Of a stretch of DNA of 64,000 bases, positions 1 through 13,300 are shown piece after piece (positions within the stretch are counted from its first letter, which is position 1; each line of letters starts with the position of its first letter). A program made the position numbers and the translations under genes. The notes beneath the pieces are model-generated. The model was not told the DNA's origin. It ran no database searches and worked only from the letters and a program-made list of their open reading frames with translations. Source of the DNA: Symbiodinium natans (lineage: Eukaryota > Sar > Dinophyceae > Suessiales > Symbiodiniaceae); assembly GCA_905221605.1 (NCBI GenBank), contig CAJNDS010002373.1, positions 376,001-440,000 of the forward strand. Direction: 5' to 3'.

Positions 1-132
1 GCAGGCACAGAAGAGGAAAGTCAAGGTTCCCACAGCGGAACAGTATAAACTACGTCGTCTTGTAGGCAAAGCTTGTACAGGACTTGAATCGGACTCGGCC
101 TGATTTTCGGAACCTCCCGTGGCGACTCCGGC

Positions 133-2246
133 CTCTGACCACTGAGGCGTCAAACTGCAGCCAGTCGCCGAAACCGTAATCCTGAGCAGTAGCTATATCT
201 GGTGGTCCTCTCGGCGCTACATAGAGCCCCATTGACTCCCCCAAATTCACTCAAATTCGTCCATAACATGTACAGTATTTGGAATCAAATTCTGTGTGCC
301 ATTCGCTGTTTGGGGCTGGGGGGTGGTCTCTTCGCCAGTTTGGCGTGTGCGAAGGCAAAAAGGGCCTCGGCGGCACACCCCCCAAAAAACCCCGCCTCGC
401 CGGATGGGTGCAGAAAACGACATCATTTTTGTCCACGTCGGCGTGCCGTCAGGTCCCAGAGGGCCCCGGAACGCCCAACTAGCCGCGACGGACGCGCTTG
501 CATGCGCGCGGCGCTAGAAATGCAAGGACCTCACACCGTGAAGTGGGGAACTCGCAACTTCTGTGACTTTGAAATTGCCATGGCTCCTGGCCTCTGCTAA
601 AGCGAAGAGCCGCCGAAGCTCCTGCACTTCCGCGCTTTCGCCCACCTGAATCGGGGTGGATTGCTGGGCTGTGTGCTAGAGGTTCAGGTTTGCAGTCCAT
701 GGCAGGAGGCATCTGTAGACTGTCGAGGTATGGGAAAGAAGCAAAGGGAATGCTTTAAAGATTGGATCCCCTGGAAAGCTTGGTCCTGTGCCCCGGCGAT
801 CTCAGCAAACTCCTGGAGCCGGAATACATGTTGGGATGCTATCTAGCTTTGCATGTGCTCTTTTTGTGGCTGCTGCCTTAAACACATCACATTGCACGGT
901 CTTGCCTGATTTGGGCACTTTGTCAGAATAGGCCGCTAGAGTTGCATTGAGAGGCGAATTTGGTCACCCCGACTCATCAGATTCAAGCCAATGTCAGGCC
1001 ACTGCGGCTCGAGAGTGCGACCTTTTGTGCGTCCCTTTTCACAATTTAATGCGAAGTTCTGCGTCCACGAACAGTCCTGAACATAAACAGCCGACAGCTC
1101 CCAAACCTTCCAGACCTGCAGCTTGTGAGGTTTCGGCAAAGCCCTCCTCCAGCGTCTGGGCGCCTGTGGCAGCCACGATCCTCTCCGCCACCTCGGCGCT
1201 GAGGCTCACCTCGGGGACAAATTTCAGGCTTGAGAATGTTCAATTCTTCTCGGCTGTGCCTTGTCGGTTAACTCCTTCTTGACAGCGTCGGCACCAATCT
1301 TGTCGAGCTTATCGATAATGACGCAGGTCTCCGCAAACCTGGCTCCGATTTTGCTTTGCTCGGCTGCCTTGGCCGGCCCTTGACGAGGATAATCCTGGGT
1401 AAGGGGTCACTGCTCTCATGGACCAAGAGATGCTGCTCTGTCGCTGTTTACGGGTGCTAAAACCCAAGAGATCTTCAGCCAAGAAACGGAACCTGCAGCA
1501 AAGCACAGCCACTCGAGGATATGTACCCTGCTACGTAACAGGCACAGTAAGGAACGAGCTCAGACCCTGAGAGGCATCTGGAGAAACAATTGCATTGCAT
1601 TCAAATCGGGCGCCACCGCGCCAAAACCGACGCACGCCGTGCAAACCATTGACCCTTCACCACTTTCCGTACCTTGCTTTGAAGCCTCAAAGACATGCTA
1701 GCGGAGTCCCGGGCTTCTCAGCAGGTACCCCAGCGCTGGTCAGCACCGCACCGAGCACCTGCCCGGCACTGAGCCTCTCTACTCCACTGTTGATGCTCAC
1801 GGATGGCTGTGGCTTAGTGAGTGGAGTCGCAGGGTTTGCGTCAGTCGGCCGTCCGGAAGACTCTTGACCGCCCCTTCGTGGCGGGAGGCGGGATTCCGTT
1901 ATGTATTCCTAGGTCCGTCACCCCCGACTTCTGGGATGTGTATCGAGAAGATACTGATCTGATGGCCTACGAAGCCTGCCCCAAAGAAGATTGGCTGATA
2001 ATGCCAGATACTCTCCGAACAACATCATGGCACACCTTGCGGGAGTTGATCTTTAGCCCGATATCCTTGGAGGTGATGCCGACCTGCAGACACGACTTTT
2101 CGGACTCGAAAAGTTATCTCAACCCCAGCCGCCTTAATGTCTCTTGCACCTTTCCGTGCCATGTCGACCAGACATTGGCCTACTGGGGCACCGGCACTCT
2201 CGAAGAAGGTGACCACAGCCGAGAGAAGTTCGGCCTCGGCAGTCAC
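133..2246 (-). CDS. Histidyl-tRNA synthetase, 3' half (seven exons, runs off left edge)
   Basis: Continuation of the same synthetase after a 25.8-kb intron. Exons: 2246-2196 (VTAEAELLSAVVTFFES), 2083-2036 (VGITSKDIGLKINSRK), 1758-1715 (VLGAVLTSAGVPAE), 1338-1260 (FAETCVIIDKLDKI then GADAVKKELTDK), 1209-1147 (VSLSAEVAERIVAATGAQTL), 645-592 (VGESAEVQELRRLFALAE) and 181-133 (DYGFGDWLQFDASVVRG). These are the segments that follow the WNMDI motif in HisRS, beginning exactly where the right-hand exon set stops, so one gene is much likelier than two fragments. The expected next segments (AYYTG, motif 3, anticodon-binding domain) lie beyond position 1. Donors are mainly GC, one GA (after 1147) and one GT (after 2036). 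One phase-compatible intron (1259-1210) is only 50 nt. Confidence 0.85.
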
Positions 2247-4867
<2,621 letters not shown>

Positions 4868-5342
4868 TCAGGCAATGAAGTACTGCTTGAAGGGTCCAGG
4901 AAACTTGCCACCTTTCTCAAGGATGTCCTGTGCGCAGCGGAAGCCGGAGGTTGCATACCATGTTGCATGATGAACTGACGAACCTACGGTCCTGTGTCTT
5001 CTCCATGGCCTTGAAGCGGTTGTAAAAGTTCTGCAGGCCAGGGTAGGGTGTCAGAACCTTGGTGCCACTCCGCCTATGCCCCGAACCTCTCCTCACCCAT
5101 TGACCCATTGCATGGTGCAGCGCGGGGGGAAGGGCAGGCCCTGGACAACTCGACGAGCTGATGAAACCCAGCCAAGCTGGACGGTCAGACCATTGGGGAG
5201 ACCCTTCTGTGCCTACACTTTCAACGTTTATTCGCTGAGGCCGTAAGTCTGAACCTGGCCAGCTCATCTCCGAACCCGAGAAAGCCTATAGTGCCCAGTT
5301 CAAGGAACCGTGGGCTTGATCAACACCAGGCAGTGCAGCATC
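4868..5342 (-). CDS. Glutathione S-transferase, 3' half (three exons)
   Basis: C-terminal end of the GST gene. Exons: 5342-5309 (MLHCLVLIKPT), 5057-4992 (VLTPYPGLQNFYNRFKAMEK then TQ) and 4927-4868 (DILEKGGKFPGPFKQYFIA, stop TGA at 4870-4868). They continue the KLFTTL segment that ends at 23050: GG from that exon plus G ATG CTG restores the frame, and the YPGLxxFYxRF helix followed by a short tail is the normal end of a GST. The summed exons give 193 codons plus stop, about one exon short of a usual GST. The intron 4991-4928 starts with GA and carries the same ACAGGAC at both ends. The GST intron before this block (23049-5343) holds the POMP-repeat gene and the retrotransposon. Confidence 0.82.
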
Positions 5343-5601
5343 CTTGCGGCGTTCTTTTCTGGAGTGGGGTCTGTTGGAGGCTTCAGGGCCAAACTTAAGG
5401 AAGGTGGAGATCCCAGTGCTTACCCCTGATGTTGAGTTACGAACCACACTGAACCACATCCCCTTGCGCAGGTGCCGAAGTTCTTTGACATTTGGCAGAT
5501 GGGGCTGGGTGAAAGCTCCAGAAGATGATTTGAAGCAAATCTCCGCCTTTTCGGATCTTTTGAGGCTGCGCCGGCTGTGGTCATTGGGTTTTGTTCATGC
5601 G
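5343..5601. other. GST intron segment downstream of POMP-repeat gene
   Basis: About 260 bp from the POMP stop codon to the GST acceptor (AG at 5344-5343). No polyadenylation signal recognised. Confidence 0.5.
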
Positions 5602-7205
5602 TCACCGTCTAGCCAAGCTCTGTGACTGCAGCTCGATACTACCGGCGTGAGCTTGCTGCTCCCTCTCCAAATCTCGGGCGCCCTCCCGCTCGCGGAGCTT
5701 TTCAAGAAGGATGCGGCATGTCATGAGCGAGCTGGCCACCGTCGCGGCGACCGCAGTGCACAGGATGATGGCCTGTTGCGTCAGCACCGAATGCGCCCAG
5801 TGCGATTCGTTCGCCAGCAGACTGGAAGTCAGGAAAACCATGTAGGCGGCTGTTGACAACAAAGCAATCTCGCTCCAGTTAAACTCCGGTGCGTGGTAAG
5901 GGTTGCAGAGGGTGTAAAGCAACAAGGATGTGAGGACCACCACGCCCAAGCTCCCCATCTGCAGAGCCGGTGACAGGGAAATCGGCAGCACGGCCCGGAT
6001 GAGTGTGATAAGGGTCTTCCTCACCAATCGCTCTGTCTCAAACAGGGTGTAGCGCGGCTTGTACTTGCTGGTGAGGAAGATGACATGGGCCTCGTCGAGC
6101 ACTTGAAGCTTGCCCTTGGACTGCTTGGACTGGGACAGGCTGAGCCACTTGCAAAGTCCAGCAGCGAAGCAGAGGATTAGGCCGCAAAACACCAGCACAA
6201 AGCCGACCATCAATGACTCGGTTGGTAGGAAAGGACAGTGGAGGCTCAAGAAGCGATCTTCAGGCTCCAAGCGGTAGCATACCAAATACTTGCCGAAGCC
6301 AGCCACCACGGGGGGCAGGAAACAGTTCAAGCCTGCAACGAGAGCAACTTTGGAATCTTTCAAAGACGCCAGGCTCGCAACCAGCAAGGCTGCCACAGCA
6401 AGTTCCAGGAAATGAGCTCCAGCCAAGGACTTGCCAAAGTCAATATAGGACAGTAAGCACTGTGTGGAAGCACCTAGTAGGGCGCCTTCGCCCGACCCCG
6501 AATCTGCCAAGATCACCGATGTTTGTATCATGGCAGCTGCCATGCGACCCATTTCTTTGGCCGTCTGTGTCTGCAAGACAGCAGTCATGATAGTTTTGGA
6601 GATGGTCGCAAACGCTATGAGTTGATTGATGTAGATCGCGCTGCGCTTCACAGAGCCCGCCGATCTAGCTCCCAGCACGCTTGTGGCCGCCAGTGCGAAG
6701 AGAAAGACACGCTGCAGAAAGAAAAGCAGCCATTGCACAGTCTGAACCCAACCGTTGTCGCTGCAAGCAGTGCATGAGAGCACACTGCTGTCTGCCATTG
6801 CATAGCCATTGTCGCAGTTTACGCAGCCGCGGCCATTATAGCCTGGCCGGCACATGCCAATCTCTTTCGACGGCAGTGAGCCCCCAGGGCAGGCAACTTC
6901 GTTGGGACAGCGGAAAGTCCTGCTTACATTCTGCACCTCAAGCATGACACCTGGCTCCATCTCGAGGCTACCAGCAAAACATCTGCGGGCTTTCGTGGGG
7001 CAGCGTTGGCAGGAGCGTTGGCTCCGATGGCAGATCTGTGTATAGCCTTCGCGGCACCTCAAGCAACCATGCTGTGTGACGTCCTGGCTGCCGACACCAG
7101 AACCCACTGAGCACAGGAATCCGGCGACCTGGAACTCGTCCGCCATGAGCCGGCATGCCTTAATTTGGCTGTCTAGATACATGAAGAAGTCAGCTCCAAG
7201 ATGGG
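5602..7205 (-). CDS. POMP-repeat membrane protein, exon 3 (Cys-rich and multi-pass C-terminus)
   Basis: Starts with a Cys-rich, EGF/GCC-like part (CRPGYNGRGCVNCDNGYAM) followed by roughly eight to ten hydrophobic segments (for example WLLFFLQRVFLFALAATSV, LMVGFVLVFCGLILCFAAGL), a KYKPRYTLFE motif before LVRKTLITLIRAVLP, and a charged coiled tail (EKLREREGARDLEREQQA). This layout, repeats then Cys-rich then multi-TM, is common in large protist surface proteins. The stop TGA is at 5604-5602. The start of the exon (7205) is inferred from phase; the confident open frame runs from about 7203. Joined length with exons 1 and 2 would be about 1,161 residues. Confidence 0.75.
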
Positions 7206-7270
7206 CTCAGCCCAGTTCATGCTTCACATTCCGGATGTCAGATTAAATCTTCAGGCTGACTTTTACCTAC

Positions 7271-8494
7271 GGCTTGAACGAGACCTGGTTTCGACGGCAA
7301 ATCCTGCCTTGAGTCTTGTGCAATCGATCTCTGCTTCCGTGAGTATGTGATGTGCCGAGATAGAAACAGCAGGGTGACCGCCTGCTCCCTCTTGGTATCG
7401 CGCCTCGAAGCTTGCATTTTCAATGATCAAGCTGCCAGAAACTGAAATGTCGATCGAATCGCTTCCGTGGTTGTCCAGGAGCCTGAGGAAAGTGATCCGA
7501 ATCTCTGCTGTTCCGCGTGTCACCGCGAGGGCTGCAGCGGTGGCGGAAGTGCACTCTTCGACATCTAGGCTTCGGAAACGTCCTGGTCTGTCGCTTAGGG
7601 ATAAAATGCCACCACCGTGGCTGTTGGAATGGCACTCCTTCAGGACCAATGGCCCATAAAACTCCACACTGGTTTGTATCTGGAACCCTCCACCTGCTTC
7701 AGCTTGGCAGGTCCCAAAATACATCGATCCATTGCCATGAAGCCGGCCAACAGATAGGCCACCACCATTGCGCTCTGCAGAGCAGCGAAGGAAAAGAGCA
7801 GAGCTGACCGCATCTTGTTGAAAAAAATCAACAAAACTGCCGCCGCCATCATCAACAGATGTGCACGCGTCGAATACGGCCTTGCTTCCTGCGTTTTGAA
7901 GGAAGCTTCTAGCCTTCAAGCCGCCACCAGCATTGGCGCTGCAGTTTTCAAAGTTTACAGAGCCATCGCGCTGTTGGGAGAACTCTCTCTCCACGAAGGC
8001 TCCACCACCGGAACGTTTAGAGCTGCAATTGCTGAAGCGCGCGTCGCTGTTTGACTGGTCGAAGGTGTTCCTTATGCACATTCCACCACCAGAACCACTG
8101 GCCTTGCAATTCTCGAAGTGCAAGGAGCTGAAGCTTGCCTGATAAAGTTTCCGTGCATGAATACCCCCACCACGCCCCTGAGATGTTCTGCAGTTCACAA
8201 AGAATGCGGTGCTCATGACCTGAAACATGCCCAAAGCCCAAAGGCAGCCGCCGTCCTGAAAGGACCAGCAGTCTTTGAACTGCAAAGAGCTTCTTTCATG
8301 CTGGAACGTGCCCAAAACCTTAAGTCCACCACCACCACCATCCAGAGACATGCAATTTTCGAACTGTCCCCGGCTGCCATCTGTCTGAACGGCTTCGTAC
8401 GCGTAAAGGCCGCCGCCTCCAGTCGCGGAGCAGTTGCGGAAGAGGATCGAGCTGGAACCTTCCTGGAAGAAGCTCTTGGCAAACAAGCCACCAC
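7271..8494 (-). CDS. POMP-repeat membrane protein, exon 2 (repeat array)
   Basis: About 400 residues made of roughly eleven repeats of the type F-x-N/D-C-x(4-8)-GGG (FRNCSATGGGGL, FENCKASGSGGGM, FENCSANAGGGL, FLRCSAERNGGGL and others), a pattern typical of right-handed beta-helix/POMP repeats. Such ectodomains are usually extracellular; the function here is unknown (adhesion is a guess). The acceptor is AG at 8496-8495. The 3' end is placed at 7271 because a GT donor there joins exon 3 in phase, but neighbouring donors cannot be excluded. Exons of this gene are far longer (0.6-1.6 kb) than those of the HisRS and GST genes around it (18-79 nt). Confidence 0.75.
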
Positions 8495-8750
8495 CTAAGC
8501 TCTTCTTTGCATCTGGTCAACACAAGCGTGCGCCGGGTAAGAGTGTTTTGTTTTCAGAAGCCGGGTGCATGCTTCTTTGCTGCGGAGGCCGGGCTAGTAA
8601 CTTTAAGGAAATTCATGGCACGACATTCTTCCGGAACACATTCTTCCGGAACAAGTTTGCATGGCTACAATGAAAGCGGGGGGGGGGGGGGGGGGAGGGG
8701 ACCAGACCAGAGGACCCGGTGACCACGAGGACATATGGACGCTGCGTTGC

Positions 8751-8878
8751 CCTGTTCGCGGTGTTCGCGGAGTTTGCGCTGCTCGCGCTGTTCGTGCTGT
8801 TCGTGCTGTTCCGGGTGTTCGCACTGTTCGCGCTCTTCGGGATGTTCGCGCTGCTCGCTGTGTTCGCGCTGTTCGCTG
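8751..8878 (+). repeat. GTTCGCGST minisatellite, block 1
   Basis: About fourteen imperfect 9-bp units of GTTCGCGCT/GTTCGCGGT. Same unit as the block at 9229-9415. Confidence 0.75.
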
Positions 8879-9228
8879 AAACTTCCCTGAACCCTAAACA
8901 GAAAACCCTGCAGCCCCAACCCAAGGCACGAGTCCTGCGCCAGGCGAGGTTCGGATTTAGGGCCCCCAAACCCTAACCCTCGTAACCAAGGCACGGTCTT
9001 GCACAAGCAGGGGCAAGCACTCCCCGAAACCCCAACCCTTTTCTAAACCCGAAACCCGAATCCCTAAGCTCTCCTTTTTGAACCAAGGCACAAGTCCTGT
9101 GTACATGAAAAAGCCTCTCTTCTCAACCCCAACTCGTTTAACCAAGGCTCGAGTCCCGCACAAGGCGGGTTTCGGATTTCGGGTTGTTAGGCACGAATGG
9201 CACGATCTCTTGCAGAAGGCGAGTGTTC

Positions 9229-9415
9229 GAGGTGCTCGCCATGTTCGCGGTGTTCGCGGTGTTCGCGCTGTTGTTCGCGGTGTTCACGCTGTTGAACAGC
9301 GCGGTGTTCGCGCTGTTCGCGGTGTTCGTGCCGTTCGCGGTGTTCGCGCAGTTCGCGCTGTTCGCAGTGTTTGTGCTGTTCGCAGTGTTCGCACTGTTCG
9401 TGCTGTTCTATGGTG
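9229..9415 (+). repeat. GTTCGCGST minisatellite, block 2
   Basis: About twenty imperfect units of the same 9-bp motif as block 1. Confidence 0.75.
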
Positions 9416-9632
9416 TTCATGAGTGACCACGAGACAAGAGGGGACCAGAGGAGGTGAAACATGCATTCTTTAAGTTGCGCATGTGACTGGACATACTGCA
9501 TGGTGGTGCTGGGCTTTCTATTCTGCAGTAGACCCATTAAAACGAATACGCGCAAACTTATTGAGCAGTGTGTGTTCAAGTATGTTCAAGTTCTGCTAGT
9601 CTTGCTTGTGTTTGCACTACTCAGGCCACTGC

Positions 9633-10218
9633 CATTGGCGTTCTCGCCGTTTGCTTGGCATTCGTCGAACTCTGCAGCACTGCTGCCAGTCTGTTCGAAG
9701 TTCTCGACAACACACAGGCCACCTCCAGGACCATCAGACGCAGAGCAGTTCCTGAAAAGAGCTACACTGGCTTCGTTCTGCTTGAAGTCTTTTCCGACGA
9801 ACAAGCAACCACCCCGATGCGCCATGCCATGCTCGAATGTTACAGTGCTTGCGATCATGATTACATTCTCAGAAACATGTGCCGCCCCTCCATGTGGAGG
9901 ACCATCCCGAGAATGGCCGATGTTCACACATCCACGAAAGCTGGCATTTGCTCCCTTCAGAAAGAGGCTTCCTTTAACTATCAGGCATGGCGTGGTCAAC
10001 ATGCGGTCTGAGCTGACTCGCAGCTCGCCCTGAACAATGACATCGCCATTGAAGTAGAGCGGTGCCTCAATGATGACCTGAGTCCCTGGCTCACCCAGCA
10101 GGCTGCAAGATGGAAAGGTTCGTTCAGACGCAGTGTAACTTCCCCGGAGCTTCAGGACGCCGTTCTCACAGGAGCTTGGAAAGGGCTGGACCTCACCACC
10201 AATAAAATCTCCCACAGC
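9633..10218 (-). pseudogene. POMP-repeat membrane protein, rest of exon 1
   Basis: Continues in frame from the signal-peptide fragment across the empty insertion site. The protein reads FIGGEVQPFPSSC and onward, followed by beta-helix-like repeats with F-x-x-C and GGG signatures (FRNCSASDGPGGGL, FEHGMAHRGGCLF). These are the short repeats seen in polymorphic-outer-membrane/pectin-lyase-like proteins of many protists. The exon ends after the first base of a Gly codon at 9633 with a GC donor at 9632, so AAT G plus GT GGT GGC joins to exon 2 as NGGGLFAKS. An antisense ATG inside the retrotransposon LTR (10269) opens the same frame, so a truncated product lacking the signal peptide is conceivable but unsupported. 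Confidence 0.72.
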
Positions 10219-10223
10219 ATTTC
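10219..10223. repeat. Target-site duplication, left copy (ATTTC)
   Basis: ATTTC immediately before the 5' LTR; the same five bases follow the 3' LTR at 22622-22626. Five bases is the usual length for copia integrases. Confidence 0.93.
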
Positions 10224-10366
10224 TGTAGTTTTTCATGGAGGAATTACACTCCTTTTGCGAGCTGTGCATACTATCGCTTTACCCTTGACTGTGGCTCAAG
10301 TTGCCGATAAAAAGAGGCGTACTTAACGGTTTATATGTTCCCTCATGTGCTGACCTGAAAACTTCA
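10224..10366 (+). repeat. 5' LTR
   Basis: 143 bp, TGTAG...TTCA, base-for-base identical by eye to the copy at 22479-22621. It is short for an LTR. It should contain the element's promoter, R region and polyadenylation signal; no canonical TATA box or AATAAA was seen, as is common in dinoflagellates. It contains TGTGGCTCAAG (10290-10300), close to the 3' end of the dinoflagellate spliced leader. Confidence 0.96.
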
Positions 10367-10380
10367 GGTTATCAGCCGTA
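10367..10380 (+). promoter_or_regulatory. Putative tRNA primer-binding site
   Basis: Directly after the 5' LTR lies GGTTATCAGCC, which resembles the initiator-tRNA-Met type primer site TGGTATCAG used by many copia elements, with a one-base difference in spacing. Position is right; the exact tRNA is uncertain. Confidence 0.45.
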
Positions 10381-10392
10381 GAGTCTCACACG

Positions 10393-13300
10393 ATGGCTCT
10401 GCAGCTGCAAGATGGGACCATGGATCCCAATGCGCAACATGATCAGACTGCAACGACCAACTACCAACAGTTCAACCAGTACCGGGTACAGCAGCAGCTG
10501 ATCATCGTGCAACAAAACGAGGATGCAGAGCGAGTTCGTATTGAAGCCGAACGCAGACATGCGGAAATCCTGGACATGGCTACAAGACAGGCCCGTGCAG
10601 AAATGGGAGAACTCGAGCAACACGCTGATGCCCAACATCGTGCACGGATTGAAGTCATCAGTGACCGCATGGACTTTGTGGTTCGTGAGCTACAACAACA
10701 ACTACTGGAGACCAAGGCAGCACTAAGAGGTCGAACGGCGGAGCTTGACCAAGCCGCACAGGACGCACACACACTCAGGATGCACAATCTCGAGCTTGAG
10801 GCACGAGGTAACATGGTTCTCGAATCGGAAACTCGCCTCAGGACCCACCTCGAACAGAGTGAATTTTCTCTTGCTAACCTCAGGGTTGTGTACGATCAAA
10901 ACAGGGAAACCCAGCTGGAATTCTTAGGCAACGAATTTAGAGAGCAAATGCAGTATGAAGAGAACATGTTCACATATGCCATGCATGAAGAAGAGAGTGC
11001 ATGTGATGTCTTGATTCAGGAGTTGGCTGAGTCGAACCAGCGTTTGATGGTTGAGCTTGATGAGGCTAAGGCAACCGCTGCAGCGTCATCTAGCCTGCCG
11101 AAAGGTGGTGCCGAGCACCAGCAGGCTGTTCCCATGGCCTCAGCACCTCCACCGGGTTTGAACACTGCCGAAGCAAGCCCCCCGCAAGGGGGTGCCGCAT
11201 GCGGTAATGCACATGTCACGCATGCTGATTTGCCAAATCCGTTGCAGATTCCAGAGAGCATGAAGGGTCTCTTTGAGAGACGACCCCAGAGGTTTAATCT
11301 GGGGGCATCTACTCCTGTTTCGCAGGCCCCTAATGAAGTGCATGAAGCGATTGCAAAAGCGCTCAAGGACTTTGCTACCAAGGATGAGACGAAACCTAAG
11401 ACTAAGGAAGCCGAGACAGTGAAACTTCCGGATTTTCCCTCAGCGGAGACGTACAGATCGTGGAAGACGGCAGTACGTGAGGCTGTTCGAGCAGCATCTG
11501 ATCACCCTGATGAAGCATTTGCGTGGATTCAGCAGGTGTACGCAAAGGGTGCTTCACTAGATAGCCTCAACGATGTAGGGAAATTCCTCACGCTAGACAC
11601 CAAAATCCTTGCAGCATTGTCTAGGGTGGCGAAGGGCGAGCTTGCGAGACAAATACTCAACTACAAGGAGACGGAGGCCACCTGTGGTAGAGCAGTGAGA
11701 GGTAGGCAAGTGCTGTTAATGTTTGAAGCCTACTTTAAAACCAACGAAGAAGTTGGCTCCCTCTACTCGGTCGAAGACCTCTTGAAAGTGGCACTGATCA
11801 ATGATGACCTCGCTACCTTCGTGCATAACTGGGATTCAGTGATTGCTGGACTGTCGCATCCTCCAGACGAAACCACTTTGCGAGACATATTCCTTCGTGA
11901 GCTTCGCAAGTCCCATCGTTTGAAGTATGATCTCGACATTTACGATCGGGCTCGTGAGGGGACCCCTGAGCACACCTACAAGTTCCTCATGGAAAGCATC
12001 AAGAATCTCCTCACACGAGAACGAATTAGGAAGAACAGGGACAAGATTGCTAAGGCACATGGCGCAAAGTATGGTGCACCTGCCCCTCCTACCCCTGCGA
12101 AGCCGTCGGCGCCCGCCCCCTCGGAGCGACGACAGCCATCCAGAGGACGTCAGGGTAGGCAGGTTTGCATGTTGTTTCAGAAGGGTAAGTGTAAGTTTGG
12201 GGAACGTTGCAAGTATGAACACACGAAAGACCCCAAAGCATCCTCAAGGGAGAGATCTCCCAACCGGCCTAAGTCAGGTTCTCGCGAGAGAGAGAAGAGC
12301 AACAGCAAAGATACCTCCAATATCCCATGCGTATTTTATGCCAAGGGTACTTGCAGGAATGGGGACAAATGCAAGTTCTTGCACAAGGACAGGCCCGCAT
12401 CGCCCTCTGTCCCGGCCAAGGCTAAGGCACGTGCACCCTCCCCGGCTAAGCGAAGGCCGAGCCGGAAGAAGAGGACAGAAGCTAAAGCAGCTGCCTGTTG
12501 CGTGTACGCCTTAGCCGCCCGAAAGGGTGAGCCGGATGGTAGGCATGCAGACACATGGCGTCTTGATGAGAAGTCACTCACGCTGTCTAGGGAACATGTT
12601 GTTCTGAGAAACAACTATTTCATTCCCCAAAGCTGCCCCGTTCCAGCATGGAGAATCAAGTCTGTTGCGAGCATCACCATGAAGCTGAAAACCGGCGAAG
12701 AGCGAACGTTACAGTACAATTGGAAAACGTGCGACAAGCAAGCACCTCTGCCCAACTGGACGGGCGTTACGAGTTTCAAGCTGAAGCCTAAAGACATGAG
12801 TGTGTGTTTTGAAAGGCACCCTGAGATACACCCAGTTGAAAGCGTCGGAGATGGTTGGAAATTTGTTCCCCATAGGCGCAAATGTGTGGCAAGGTTCAAA
12901 ACCAATGCTGATTGCCCTATGTCCGACCCTAGTGATCTTCAGTGTGCAGTCATCAACGCACAAAATCTTGAAGCCTCAGTGTACTCGGAACTCCATGGTG
13001 AAAAGACAAAATGCAAGCATCGCTGCTGCAAGCCTGATTTTGCTTGTCGGCATTGTGCAGCAGGAAACATAATGTCAGGAACTGCCGCTCCAGCGCGCAA
13101 GGAACTTCAGAGCTTGGACATCATTGCCGATACGGGAAGTGAAGAGGACCTTATCAGCTCTTCGGACTTGAGAAAGTGTTTCGAAGGAGTCGGTAGAAAA
13201 GTCGACGCAACGCCAGTCAACCTTCACACGGCCAATGGCATCGTGGAGGCATCGTCCAGGACAGAAGTCGAGGTTCCGTCAATGAATGGCAGCCTGGAAT

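Larger units (their letters stand above)
8495..9632 (-). other. Intron 1 of POMP-repeat gene, with minisatellites
   Basis: 1,138 bp, GC donor and AG acceptor by phase. Contains a G-run (about 8679-8697), two blocks of a 9-bp unit GTTCGCGGT/GTTCGCGCT (about 8751-8878 and 9229-9415) and, between them, degenerate repeats of AACCAAGGCACGAGTCC-like sequence with scattered CCCTAAA motifs. No other coding signal. Confidence 0.6.

Noticed and set aside
133-2246. Left-hand HisRS exons as a separate pseudogene
   Set aside because: They start exactly where the right-hand exons stop, keep the frame, show no stops and do not duplicate any segment.
10219-10269. POMP-gene start codon inside the retrotransposon LTR
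   Set aside because: The ATG at 10269 is on LTR sequence; the empty-site join to an ATG with signal peptide at 22693 is a better explanation of the original gene.
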